Of a stretch of DNA of 64,000 bases, positions 46,226 to 55,670 are shown in pieces (the first letter of the stretch is position 1; each line of letters opens with the position of its first letter). The stretch covers positions 1-64,000 of the forward strand of contig NZ_JAUOQH010000014.1 in the NCBI RefSeq assembly GCF_030547075.1. Reading direction: 5' to 3'. The notes below the pieces were generated by a model that was not told where the DNA came from, searched no databases, and saw only the letters and a program-made list of their open reading frames with translations. The stretch comes from Alteromonas sp. 1_MG-2023 (lineage in GTDB: Bacteria > Pseudomonadota > Gammaproteobacteria > Enterobacterales > Alteromonadaceae). Position numbers and translations under genes: made by a program.

Positions 46226-49200
46226 CTAATTCCGATTTAACTGACGTACCTGTACCAAGTAAAACATAGTGGGTAACACAAGGAGTGTCAGCACGAGCGC
46301 ACTGGCCATGCCGCCCACCATAGGTGCAGCAATACGCCGCATAATTTCAGCACCTGTGCCTGTTGCATACAACACCGGCATTAAACCAATGATGATTGAA
46401 AGTGCCGTCATCATTACTGGCCGCACTCGTCTAGTAGCACCTTCAACAATAGCCTGTTTAAGTTGCTGTTCAACGGTTTGGGTGTTCGTAGTTGCATATG
46501 AATTGCTAGCAAACCCTACAACCGCTTGATGTAAGTAAACCAGCATAATAACGCCTATTTCAACAGCCACTCCCGCCAAGGCGATAAGTCCCACACCAAC
46601 GGCCACCGAAAAATTAAACTTCAGCGCGTACAACAACCAATAGCTTCCAATCAATGCTAACGGCAAGGTAGCCATAATAAGCGCAACGTCAGTAATTCGC
46701 CTGAAACTTAAATACAGCAGTAACACGATCACCGCTAAGGTTAACGGCACCACTACACTGAGCCGCGCTTTGGCCCTTTCTAGGTATTCAAACTGCCCAG
46801 CCCAGGTTAATGAATACCCTGCCGGCAATGTCACGGTATTGGCAATATGCTGTTTGGCACTTTCTACATAACTACCAAGGTCGCCATTTTCAATATCAAT
46901 AAATACCCAGCCGTTTAAACGAGCATTTTCGCTTTTTATTGCAGCAGGACCATCATCAACGGCAATGATAGCTACATCACCTAACGCAATATTAGCGCCG
47001 CTTGTTAATATGATCGGTAGTTGCCTAAGCGCTTCTGGGGAATCCCTGTAGTGCTGTGGATACCGCATGCTAATAGGAAATCGCTGCCTACCCTCTACTG
47101 TTTTCCCCAGAGTGCGACCGCCTATCGCCGTATTAATCACCTGTTGGATATCCGCAATGTTGAGCCCGTATCGGGCAGCCTTTTCAAGATTAATATCAAT
47201 AGTGATATAGCGCCCACTTGCTACTTTCTCTGCAAATACCGAAGCGGTATTCCCAGAGTTTTGTAACGCAGTTTCTATCTGTTTACCCACTTGTTGAATA
47301 CCAATCAACTCGGGGCCTGCTATTTTGATACCCACCGGCGTTTTGATACCGGTAGCAAGCATGTCGATACGGGTTTTAATCGGCATAACCCACGCATTAG
47401 ATACGCCAGGGAATTGCACCTTGCGGTTTAAGATTTCCTTTAGTTTTGATGTCGTCATGCCTGCACGCCATTGCGATTTTGGCTTTAATTGCACAAAGGT
47501 TTCTATCATAGTTAAAGGAGCGGGGTCGGTGGCCGTATCTGCCCTGCCTACTTTCCCAAATACACTTTGCACTTCAGGTATGGTGGAAATTAGCTTATCG
47601 GTTTGTTGTAACAACTCTCTAGCCTTGCCCACTGATATACCGGGATAAGTAGTGGGCATGTAAAGCAAGTCGCCTTCATCTAAGGCTGGCATGAACTCAC
47701 TGCCGATATTTTGCATTGGCCATGCTACAGAAGCTAAAGCAACTAAGGCGCTGAACAGCACCTTTCGAGGGTGATTCAGCGAAGTCGTTAGCGCTTTGAC
47801 ATACCATTTAGAGATTGCACTGTTTAACGGGTTGCGATGTTCAGCTTTAAGATTACCTCTAACAAAATACCCTGCTAACACGGGCACTAATGTTATTGCC
47901 AATGCAGCAGCGGCGGCCATGGCATAAGTTTTCGTAAAGGCGAGAGGGGCAAACATTCGCCCCTCTTGAGCTTCCAAGGTGAAAACAGGAATAAAAGACA
48001 CTGTAATTATCAATAATGAAAAGAACAATGCAGGGCCCACTTCGGTAGCCGACTTCACCACCAGCGCCCAACGCGCCTCTCCACCTACAGGCTTTCCTTG
48101 CGCTTTGGCCTGCTCAATATGCTTGTGCAGATTTTCAACCAACACAATAGCGCCATCCACCATGGCACCAATGGCAATTGCAATACCCCCCAAAGACATA
48201 ATATTTGCGTTTAGACCTTGGAATTTCATTACAATAAAAGCCATTAATATGCCAATGGGCAAAGTGATTATGGCAACCAGTGATGAGCGCACATGAAAAA
48301 GAAACACCAAGCATACTGCCCCCACGACAAGCAGTTCTTCAACAAGCTTGCTCCATAGGGTTTCCACTGCATTATCAATAAGCGTAGAGCGGTCGTACAC
48401 AGACACTATGTTTACGCCCTCAGGTAAACTGGCTTTTAACGTTTTAAGACGCGCTTTTACCTTATCGATTGTTGCCTTAGCATTCTCGCCGTAGCGCATC
48501 ACCACAATACCACCGACTACTTCACCATTTCCGTTTAGCTCTGCGATGCCTCTTCGCATAAGCGGGGCTTCAACCACTGTCGCTACCTGACCTATCGTTA
48601 AGGCTACGCCATTATGGGCCGTACCCAAGGGAATGCTAGCGATGTCGTCGGTGTTCGAAAGATAAGACGAAGACGTCACCATATACTCAGCTTCAGCCAT
48701 TTCAATCACTGAGGCTCCAGTTGCATTGTTCCCTCGCGCTAGAGCTGTTTCAATATGACTTAATGGCACGTTATAAGCCTGCAACTTTTGTGGATTAAGT
48801 TGCAATAAATATTGTTTAACCATACCGCCCACAGAAGCAACTTCCGACACCCCTTGCACACTTTGTAATTCGTATTTCAAGAACCAATCTTGCAGCGCCC
48901 GTAATTCGCCAGCGTCATGATTATTCAACTCATCAACAAGGGCATACATGTACACCCAACCTACCCCTGTTGCATCTGGCCCTAGCTTTGGTACTACGCC
49001 ATCAGGCAACGTAATTTGGCTTAAGTATTCCAGCACTCGGCTGCGAGCCCAATACATGTCTGTACTATCATCAAAAATGACGTATACATAGGAATCACCA
49101 AAAAATGAAAAACCTCGAACTGTTGTTGCCCCCGGCACCGACATTAAGGCTGTAGTGAGCGGATAGGTTACTTGGTCTTCCACCACTTGTGGCGATTGCC

Positions 49201-49363
49201 CTGCATAACTGGTTTTGACTATCACCTGTACGTCGGATAAATCCGGTATAGCGTCGATAGGCGTGTGTTTTACCGCTATCACCCCACCTATTGAAATAAA
49301 CAAAGCACCCAGTAGCACCAATATCCGATTCGTCACTGACCAGCGTATTATGGCTTCAATCAT
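46226..49363 (-). CDS. cusA: Heavy-metal RND efflux transporter (CusA/CzcA family)
   Basis: This inner-membrane proton-driven pump of a tripartite heavy-metal exporter has 1045 residues and twelve membrane helices in the RND pattern. The HME-RND proton-relay helix is GGIAIAIGAMVDGAIVLVEN with the conserved Asp and Glu. The N-terminus MIEAIIRWSVTNRILVLLGA and the segment DLSDVQVIVKTSYAGQSPQV are CusA/CzcA-like. Cu/Ag against Co/Zn/Cd specificity cannot be fixed from motifs alone; the Met-rich neighbours favour Cu/Ag. It overlaps the CusB-like gene by 8 bases. Confidence 0.93.
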   Translation of the reverse strand: MIEAIIRWSVTNRILVLLGALFISIGGVIAVKHTPIDAIPDLSDVQVIVKTSYAGQSPQVVEDQVTYPLTTALMSVPGATTVRGFSFFGDSYVYVIFDDSTDMYWARSRVLEYLSQITLPDGVVPKLGPDATGVGWVYMYALVDELNNHDAGELRALQDWFLKYELQSVQGVSEVASVGGMVKQYLLQLNPQKLQAYNVPLSHIETALARGNNATGASVIEMAEAEYMVTSSSYLSNTDDIASIPLGTAHNGVALTIGQVATVVEAPLMRRGIAELNGNGEVVGGIVVMRYGENAKATIDKVKARLKTLKASLPEGVNIVSVYDRSTLIDNAVETLWSKLVEELLVVGAVCLVFLFHVRSSLVAIITLPIGILMAFIVMKFQGLNANIMSLGGIAIAIGAMVDGAIVLVENLHKHIEQAKAQGKPVGGEARWALVVKSATEVGPALFFSLLIITVSFIPVFTLEAQEGRMFAPLAFTKTYAMAAAAALAITLVPVLAGYFVRGNLKAEHRNPLNSAISKWYVKALTTSLNHPRKVLFSALVALASVAWPMQNIGSEFMPALDEGDLLYMPTTYPGISVGKARELLQQTDKLISTIPEVQSVFGKVGRADTATDPAPLTMIETFVQLKPKSQWRAGMTTSKLKEILNRKVQFPGVSNAWVMPIKTRIDMLATGIKTPVGIKIAGPELIGIQQVGKQIETALQNSGNTASVFAEKVASGRYITIDINLEKAARYGLNIADIQQVINTAIGGRTLGKTVEGRQRFPISMRYPQHYRDSPEALRQLPIILTSGANIALGDVAIIAVDDGPAAIKSENARLNGWVFIDIENGDLGSYVESAKQHIANTVTLPAGYSLTWAGQFEYLERAKARLSVVVPLTLAVIVLLLYLSFRRITDVALIMATLPLALIGSYWLLYALKFNFSVAVGVGLIALAGVAVEIGVIMLVYLHQAVVGFASNSYATTNTQTVEQQLKQAIVEGATRRVRPVMMTALSIIIGLMPVLYATGTGAEIMRRIAAPMVGGMASALVLTLLVLPTMFYLVQVRQLNRN

Positions 49364-50894
49364 GATGCATGCCCTCGTGGTGCATGTCTTTCTTGTGCAT
49401 GTCGTTCTGGCGCATGTCCTTGGAGTTTTCAGCGTCGGAGTTCATAGGCATTTGGTGTGCAGATTTATGATCCGCAGGCATGTTATGTTTAGACATGCCA
49501 TGCTCTGCTTTGTCATGTCCGGCTTCGGCATGCTCTGCTTTGTAATGAGCCCCCTTCTCATGCCCCAACGTTTGATACTCGGTATAGCTCTGCATACGTT
49601 TGAAATCCGAGGTTTTAGACGATTCTGAATCAATCAAAAACTGCGCCGACACCACTACTTTGTCCCCCTCTTTTAAACCCTTTGTTACCTCGATGAATGC
49701 ACCCGATTTACGCCCAATATCTACGGCAATAGATTTAAAGCTATTATCAAGCTTAACAACCACTCGATGTTGCCCCTTGTCGTTAGCTGAGGATTTTGGC
49801 TGAGCTTGTGACTGAGCTGGGACTTGTGGCTGAGCTATGGCGTGAAAATCAGACGAAGTTTGAATCACACTTTGATAGGGCACATAAAGCACAGGCTGTT
49901 CGGTTTGCTTCGAGAAAGTGACACTGGCAAACATATTGGGTTTTATTTCACCCTTGTCATTAGCCAAGGTTATCCTCACCTTTAAGGTTCGTGTTTCGGC
50001 ATTAAGTACTGGGTAGATAAAATCTACTTTTCCACTAAATGCCTTACTAGGCAGATAGTCAAAATTAATGTCTACCTGTTGACCTAGAGCTACGTTCGGC
50101 ACATCGTGCTCAAATACACGGGCTTCAATCCATACGCTATCTAAACCTGCAATACTGAGCACTGTAGTGCCTGGTTGAACGTAATAACCTTCTCGAACAC
50201 CTAAATGCTCAACCACACCGTTTTGTGGCGCGAAGAAAGTAACGGTTTGAGCGACTTCACGTTTTTTTTCAAGCTCAGTTATAAATTCATCTGATAAATG
50301 CAGTGCTTTAAGTCGTTGTTTAGCGCCTGCGGCTAAGTGTGTATCTCCCCGCTTTAGTGCTATTACGAATTCCTCCTGCGCAGTCACTAGAGCAGGTGAA
50401 TATAGCGTATACAACTTTTGCCCTTTGCTTACCGCCTCACCTTCCGTTTTGATATACAAAGTATCTATCCAACCTTCTACTCTAGGATGAATGTGCACTA
50501 AGTAATCTTCGTTATAAGAAACATTTCCCACGGTGTTAAAGGTTAAATCGAGCTTACCTCGCTTAACCGTCGTGAACTTAACCCCCATATTTTGTTGAAC
50601 TTGAGGCAAAATAGACACTTCGCCCAAATTGCCATCGTCACTGTTATTTCCGTCACGGCTTTCACCATAAACTGGTACTAAATCCATGCCCATTGGCGAC
50701 TTACCTGGTTTGTCTCGCCGGTAACTGTCATCCATAGGCGCTACCCAATACAGAGGCTGGGTGTCACCTCGACTGTCAGCATTACTTCTAGTTACACTTT
50801 GCGCAAAGTGCTCGTTCATCATGCTTGAACTCCACAGGAACACGGCTGCGGCGCCACCGATTAACCCAACAAAAAGTATGAATAGTGATTTCAT
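49356..50894 (-). CDS. cusB: RND efflux periplasmic adaptor (CusB-like) with His/Met-rich tail
   Basis: This membrane-fusion protein links the pump to the outer-membrane channel. The 512-residue protein has an N-terminal anchor (residues 1-22). A heavy-metal-binding motif follows, reading YWVAPMDDSYRRDKPGKSPM then GMDLVPVYG; the usual cysteine and histidine ligands of this motif are replaced. Barrel-sandwich and hairpin domains come next. The last about 75 residues are a metal-binding tail rich in His, Met and Asp (for example KKDMHHEGMHHD). Such a tail is compatible with copper capture or hand-off. It sits between the cusC- and cusA-like genes. Confidence 0.92.
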   Translation of the reverse strand: MKSLFILFVGLIGGAAAVFLWSSSMMNEHFAQSVTRSNADSRGDTQPLYWVAPMDDSYRRDKPGKSPMGMDLVPVYGESRDGNNSDDGNLGEVSILPQVQQNMGVKFTTVKRGKLDLTFNTVGNVSYNEDYLVHIHPRVEGWIDTLYIKTEGEAVSKGQKLYTLYSPALVTAQEEFVIALKRGDTHLAAGAKQRLKALHLSDEFITELEKKREVAQTVTFFAPQNGVVEHLGVREGYYVQPGTTVLSIAGLDSVWIEARVFEHDVPNVALGQQVDINFDYLPSKAFSGKVDFIYPVLNAETRTLKVRITLANDKGEIKPNMFASVTFSKQTEQPVLYVPYQSVIQTSSDFHAIAQPQVPAQSQAQPKSSANDKGQHRVVVKLDNSFKSIAVDIGRKSGAFIEVTKGLKEGDKVVVSAQFLIDSESSKTSDFKRMQSYTEYQTLGHEKGAHYKAEHAEAGHDKAEHGMSKHNMPADHKSAHQMPMNSDAENSKDMRQNDMHKKDMHHEGMHHD

Positions 50895-52678
50895 TATTTT
50901 GTTACTCCTAAGATACTGATTGTGTGGGTGTCCAGATTGCTCGCTAATGTGTGTATTGTGTGGGTGTCCACTTTAGTTTCTTTAGTTTCGTTAGTTGGAG
51001 CTAAATCTGCTGCTGTTTGTGGGTGTCCAACATTTTCTGAATGTGTGTGTCTATAGCTTGTTTTCAACAGAGTGTTAGATGTTCCTTCATCACTTTCTTC
51101 AGTGCCCAACAAGTGGTTTGAAGTGTGGGTGTCCACTTTATCTCGGGGGAGAGATAAACCGTATTTTTCATATACATCAACAGGTTCGAATTTATTCTGT
51201 GTTGGAGTAAAAAGGTGGGTGTCTTCAACGGAGTGTTCAACAGAGAGTTGTTCAAGGTTGACCTCTCCATGAACTAATGGGTAATACAGGTATGCAAGTT
51301 CAGTTAAGGTTTTTGCTATATCAACGTGAAGCTTAAGGGCGTCTAGTTGCGCTTTTATAGTAAAAATTCGGGCACGGATTACATCATCAAATTGCCCTTG
51401 ATCTTGCATGTACGCATTCAATGCTGATTCAGCGAGATCTTGGGTTTGTGCTATCAAAGTCGTATCAAACAGTTTCTGCCTGGCTATTAAACTTGCAAGT
51501 TCAGCTTCTTTTGCCTCAGCTAAGGCAGCCAATCTTCGAACTTCCAATCTACGCTGGGTGGCCGTTGCTCCTAATCGAGCAGCCGATGCCGATACATTAG
51601 CATCTTGCCTCTTGGTGCTAAACAAAGGTAAATCTACTTGGACACCCACACTAATGAAGTCGGCTTGGCTCATTCCGTTTTGCGCATCTTGCCGATAGCC
51701 ATAGCTAGCTTCAAACGCCCATTTAGGTTTGGTTTGCTCTTTCGCGAGAGTGAGCTTTTTAGTTGCTATATGCTCATCTTGGGCAAGCAACTGAACGAAA
51801 GGATGGGCGCTGATAACATCAAATAGCTCACTTTGTTTAACCTGTCTCCCCAATGACAATTTGAAAGGAAAAACATCCTTGGGTTTTAACGTATTAGGCA
51901 CGCTAAAATTAGACTCTCTTGGTAAATCGAACCACCTCGAGAGCTGCGCTAACGCTATCGATGCGTTTTGCTGCTCTTGCAAATGTGTATCTTCTAACCG
52001 CAAGCGCTCAAGTCGAATCTTGATAATATCGTGTTGCTGAGTATCCCCCATCCCGCTTTGATAAGACGATTGAACAATCTCAAGCAGTCGTGAAAGATTC
52101 TGAGATTCCTGCCGTAATAGCACAACGGTTTGTTCAGCTTGATACCAAGTAAGCCAGTCCATCGATACTTCTCGCATTAACCAGGCTCGTCTTGCTGCCC
52201 GCTCTATGGGTTCTTTTCCGGCTTGCTCGATGGCAATATTGCGGGCTATTTCATCAGAACGCCCCCTTGGCATGGCTTGTTGAATGCCCACTTTCAATTG
52301 TGTCATGGGTTCTTGATTAAGAGAGAAACCGTCTGTAGGCACACTTTGAAGGGTCGTTGTGATTGTCGGGTTATCCCAACTATCTGCCGCTTCGCTATCG
52401 TGCATAAAAGCCGCTTCTTGCAGTTCACTGCCCTTGAAGTAAGGATCGTGGATTAGCGCACGTTGCTGCGCATCCTTTAAGCTAAGCGCTGTAGCACAAG
52501 ACTGAAACCCCACACAAAAGAGTAAAATGCCTATACACGTAATAATATGCCGAGCACGAGCCGTCTTACACCCAGCATGTATAGAATGAGCACGTTTAGA
52601 ATGAACAGGTATAAACGCAATTGAGACTGAACCTACATTAAAATTAACCATGAGAAAACCACATTGAGCCTCCCCCAT
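50894..52678 (-). CDS. cusC: TolC-family outer-membrane channel of the metal efflux system, with repeat-bearing tail
   Basis: This outer-membrane efflux protein has up to 594 residues. The start is uncertain: ATG 52678 or 52651 both leave a long basic n-region before the signal-like segment IITCIGILLFCVGF. OEP repeats include SLKDAQQRALIHDPYFKGSE and VQVDLPLFSTKRQDANVSAS. The last about 130 residues go beyond a normal TolC-type end. They carry four to five copies of D-T-H-T or x-T-H-T (KVDTHTSNH, KVDTHTIHT, NLDTHTIS), spelled mostly by the same DNA word GTGGGTGTCCA read in reverse. One base overlaps the CusB-like gene. Confidence 0.88.
   Translation of the reverse strand: MGEAQCGFLMVNFNVGSVSIAFIPVHSKRAHSIHAGCKTARARHIITCIGILLFCVGFQSCATALSLKDAQQRALIHDPYFKGSELQEAAFMHDSEAADSWDNPTITTTLQSVPTDGFSLNQEPMTQLKVGIQQAMPRGRSDEIARNIAIEQAGKEPIERAARRAWLMREVSMDWLTWYQAEQTVVLLRQESQNLSRLLEIVQSSYQSGMGDTQQHDIIKIRLERLRLEDTHLQEQQNASIALAQLSRWFDLPRESNFSVPNTLKPKDVFPFKLSLGRQVKQSELFDVISAHPFVQLLAQDEHIATKKLTLAKEQTKPKWAFEASYGYRQDAQNGMSQADFISVGVQVDLPLFSTKRQDANVSASAARLGATATQRRLEVRRLAALAEAKEAELASLIARQKLFDTTLIAQTQDLAESALNAYMQDQGQFDDVIRARIFTIKAQLDALKLHVDIAKTLTELAYLYYPLVHGEVNLEQLSVEHSVEDTHLFTPTQNKFEPVDVYEKYGLSLPRDKVDTHTSNHLLGTEESDEGTSNTLLKTSYRHTHSENVGHPQTAADLAPTNETKETKVDTHTIHTLASNLDTHTISILGVTK
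50924..51225 (-). repeat. Cluster of the 11-bp word GTGGGTGTCCA inside cusC-like gene
   Basis: Exact copies lie at 50924-50934, 50960-50970, 51019-51029 and 51124-51134, with a variant at 51215-51225 (GTGGGTGTCTT). A further exact copy in the opposite orientation lies at 51639-51649. The spacing is irregular. In the coding direction most copies give Asp-Thr-His, but two (51019, 51124 differ in phase or context) show the repeat is also a DNA-level feature. Confidence 0.75.
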
Positions 52679-52733
52679 TTTTTAAGGGGATTTAACGAAA
52701 CACATGGGTGCTATTAGCCCCCGCTAGATACAA

Positions 52734-53216
52734 TTATCCTGCGAAAGCGAATTTTGGAGGGCGAAACTGGCCGCTAAAAATGGTATGAGGGGCTTGGGGG
52801 TGTACAAAAGTAATCAAAGACGTCGAAGTTACATGAGTTACTGGCATTTCATTGTTTAACAACGCATAGATGTTGGCGCACATGCCTGCAGGGCACTGAC
52901 ACTGGGTGCCACAGCAAGAGTCAGCTGCGTTATTCTGTATAGCGTCTTTCTCTACAGCGTTGCTCTCTACAGCGTTGTTATCTACAGCATTTTTTTGCAT
53001 AGAACTTACATGTTCAGCAAGGGGTTGAGAGTGACTACTTGAATGGCAGTCACTTGCACTGTTTTGCTCATCTTCCATGGAAGCTATGTCGAGGACAACT
53101 GAATGCTGCATTTGCATAGGCATGGCCATTCCTGGCGACAATTTAGTCACCAAAGAAATAGCCATAATCAGCATAACGACATAACCACGTCGCCGCATTT
53201 TCAATTCGTCTCTCAT
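52734..53216 (-). CDS. Small exported Cys/His/Met-rich metal-binding protein (CopL/DUF2946-like)
   Basis: This 160-residue protein has a signal or anchor segment (GYVVMLIMAISLVTKLSPG), then a Met/His/Ser-rich stretch (PMQMQHS, CHSSSHSQ). A tandem NAV-xx-N repeat (KNAVDNNAVESNAVEKDA) and a cysteine cluster CCGTQCQCPAGMC follow. The C-terminus IFSGQFRPPKFAFAG has the PPx end seen in CopL/DUF2946 proteins beside copper genes. It is the first gene of the efflux unit. Metal binding is inferred from composition. The start is at Met1 or Met7. Confidence 0.7.
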   Translation of the reverse strand: MRDELKMRRRGYVVMLIMAISLVTKLSPGMAMPMQMQHSVVLDIASMEDEQNSASDCHSSSHSQPLAEHVSSMQKNAVDNNAVESNAVEKDAIQNNAADSCCGTQCQCPAGMCANIYALLNNEMPVTHVTSTSLITFVHPQAPHTIFSGQFRPPKFAFAG

Positions 53217-53255
53217 AAACTAAAGCTTAATCGCATTTGCTAGCGCTGTAAAACG

Positions 53256-54329
53256 CTAGAACTGTTGAATATACGATTTTAGCATTAATGACATGGTGGA
53301 AAATAAGGGATTGGCTTTTGGTACGGCACATTCTTCCTCTTCATTCACCATAACCTTATTAAACTTTATATCATGCAGCATGGTCGTGTTTACCACTAGA
53401 TCGGCGTGGCATAGTTCATAAGATGCATCAATAACGAAAAACGTATTCGGCCCCGCGCTGTTTTCCATCACATGTTCTACACCATGAATGGGGGTCGTGG
53501 CATCTGCTTGGGAATGCGCGGCAAAAAGCGGTATTTCAATACGTTTACCGTTTTCAAAGTCATCGCGGATTTTATCGATGATATCCATTAATTCTAACCC
53601 TGCAAAACCTGCAACATTAGGGTACTTAAATGGATTAGGGCCATGGGTGATATAACTGCCATCAACAAGTTTAGCTACCCACTTAATGCCCCATATACGT
53701 GACATACTCTCGGCGTTTTCTGATAACGCTAAGGCGCCAGAAAATAGCATAAGGCCGTCGATGTTATCGGATGCATCCAAATATTGGTCTACCGCTAATG
53801 CCCCTCCCGTAGAGAAGCCACCCACAATTAAGGTGTCGCCCATGTCATCGGCTAAGGCAATAACGTCATCGACGTGGGCTTGCCAACGCTCGGCTAAATC
53901 GCTATCGGCCATAGCGCCATCGGCATCACGTAAACCGTGCCCAGGTAATAAAGGAACAATAACATCGTACCCTTCATTAAATAGAATATTCGCAATTTCG
54001 CGCATAAAGAAGGGAGAGTCACTGAGTCCGTGTATTAATACGGCCACTTTTTTCGAAGGCGTATCGTGTTGAAGCATAAAAGGCGCATTGCCTTCGTTGC
54101 GAAGTAAGTTGGCACACACCGTGTAGCGATGCAATTTCGAAGACTTACATCGCTGTGTTCCACCCCACTCTTGGGAATAAAACTCAGCAAACCGTGCTTG
54201 CGTACTTTGCGTTTCTGGCACGCTTGTATTTGCGGCATTTGCAGTACTTACCAGCAACGCACTCGCTAGTACAGAAAATAATACAACAGGTAATATGGAT
54301 AGTTTTGCTAAAGCAAACTTTGAATGCAC
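53256..54329 (-). CDS. Secreted alpha/beta hydrolase (lysophospholipase/esterase-like)
   Basis: This 357-residue precursor has a signal peptide (LSILPVVLFSVLASALLVST, with a TANAA cleavage site). The hydrolase fold shows the oxyanion HG motif in LIHGLSDSP and PLLPGHGLRD. The nucleophile Ser lies in GGFSTGGAL, and the acid region in AAHSQADATTP. The catalytic His is probably in YELCHADLVV. It starts with GTG behind a strong GGAGA site. The substrate is unknown; a lipid or ester is likely. It is separated from its neighbours by a terminator. Confidence 0.85.
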   Translation of the reverse strand: MHSKFALAKLSILPVVLFSVLASALLVSTANAANTSVPETQSTQARFAEFYSQEWGGTQRCKSSKLHRYTVCANLLRNEGNAPFMLQHDTPSKKVAVLIHGLSDSPFFMREIANILFNEGYDVIVPLLPGHGLRDADGAMADSDLAERWQAHVDDVIALADDMGDTLIVGGFSTGGALAVDQYLDASDNIDGLMLFSGALALSENAESMSRIWGIKWVAKLVDGSYITHGPNPFKYPNVAGFAGLELMDIIDKIRDDFENGKRIEIPLFAAHSQADATTPIHGVEHVMENSAGPNTFFVIDASYELCHADLVVNTTMLHDIKFNKVMVNEEEECAVPKANPLFSTMSLMLKSYIQQF

Positions 54330-54372
54330 GTATATTCTCCAAAGGCATTACGTTTGACTAATAGTAACAAAA

Positions 54373-54396
54373 TAAGGCCATTAAATAATGGCCTTA
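54373..54396 (-). terminator. Terminator after the peroxiredoxin-glutaredoxin gene
   Basis: A 10-bp perfect stem, TAAGGCCATT/AATGGCCTTA, has a 4-base loop; on the minus strand TTTTGTT follows. It lies 79 bases past the stop. Confidence 0.7.
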
Positions 54397-54474
54397 CTAT
54401 GATCAGAATGGCTTTAAACATTGGCTATGCGGGATGTGAATTAGCTCTACATCACCAACTAGGCATGTTTATCG

Positions 54475-55215
54475 TTAGTTGAAATACAACGCTAGGTCGT
54501 CTGAACCACCAATATGCTTGCCGCCTATAAATACTTGAGGAACGGTTTCGCGCCCAGTAACGGCGGTTAAGCTGGTCAATGATGCATCTTTACCTAGTAC
54601 AATTTCCTCGAAGTCATACCCTTTTTCAGTAAGTAATGCTTTCGCTTTGGAACAGAACGGGCAATTAGGCTTGGTAAAAACAGACACAGGTGCCTTTTTC
54701 TCAGCCCCAGGTGCTATATAGGCTAGCATAGTATCCGCATCTGATACTTCAAATGGGTCGCCTGGTACATCAGGCTCGATAAACATTTTTTCTACTGTGC
54801 CGTTTTTAACCAACATAGAATAACGCCAGCTGCGCTTTCCAAAGCCTAGGTCTGCTTTATCTACTAGCAATCCCATACCATCGGTAAATTCACCGTTGCC
54901 ATCAGGTATAACAGTAACGTTCTCGGCTTCTTGATCTGCAGCCCATGCGTTCATAACAAACGTATCGTTTACTGAAATACAAAGAATGTCGTCAACACCA
55001 TGTTGTTTGAATACCTTCGCAAGCGCGTTGTAACGTGGCAAGTGGGTAGATGAACATGTCGGCGTGAATGCGCCTGGAAGTGAAAAAACCACTACTGTCT
55101 TGTTACTAAACAATTCTTCAGTAGTTTTGGTTGCCCACGTTTCGCCATCGCGAACAGGAATGGAAACAGAAGGTACTTGCTGACCTTCTTTTGAAATAAA
55201 GCGGCTTTCTGACAT
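54475..55215 (-). CDS. Peroxiredoxin-glutaredoxin fusion (Prx5/Grx hybrid)
   Basis: This peroxidase reduces H2O2 and organic peroxides using its own glutaredoxin domain and glutathione. Residues about 1-165 are a Prx5-type peroxiredoxin with the peroxidatic Cys in [18 protein letters not shown]. Residues about 175-246 are a glutaredoxin with CPFC in [16 protein letters not shown], plus the glutathione-binding [18 protein letters not shown]. The length (246) equals the Haemophilus-type hybrid. It is monocistronic. Confidence 0.95.
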   Translation of the reverse strand: MSESRFISKEGQQVPSVSIPVRDGETWATKTTEELFSNKTVVVFSLPGAFTPTCSSTHLPRYNALAKVFKQHGVDDILCISVNDTFVMNAWAADQEAENVTVIPDGNGEFTDGMGLLVDKADLGFGKRSWRYSMLVKNGTVEKMFIEPDVPGDPFEVSDADTMLAYIAPGAEKKAPVSVFTKPNCPFCSKAKALLTEKGYDFEEIVLGKDASLTSLTAVTGRETVPQVFIGGKHIGGSDDLALYFN

Positions 55216-55670
55216 GGTGTTCTCGCTACGCGCTGTTGAATGAAGTTGCTAGAATAGAGAAATTCATGAAAAAAGAACAGCCTCGGTTCTGCTTAAACGC
55301 ATAAAGGTATAAGTTTGCATGCGTTAAGACTAATATTCATGTTTAAAAAAACAACAAGCTTAATTATTCTTTTCACTAAATTAGGCACAGATGAGCCGCC
55401 TGATAGTTAAATTAAACTGCGAAATCTTAAATAATTCGCGGGATAAAAACGCAAATATAGGTAAATCAACCTATTAAAAGTGTAAAAGCCGATAGGAAAA
55501 GGTACTCTCCGTGAAATCTATACTTTAGTCTAACGTGAAATACGTTACTTCTTTAGGTTATTCACCATAATAGTAGGGCTAGAAATTTACTCTCCCAACG
55601 TTAATTGGTGCTACAGATTTGCTCGGAAAACCTCCGTTCTTCTTCTTGTTTATCAGAAGGAGCTCAACCC
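55216..55670. other. Intergenic region before the diguanylate cyclase
   Basis: This 455-bp AT-rich stretch between divergent genes must carry both promoters. Just before the cyclase start, AAGGAG (55657-55662) is a strong ribosome site. No hairpin with a T run or known riboswitch pattern could be recognised by eye. Confidence 0.35.
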
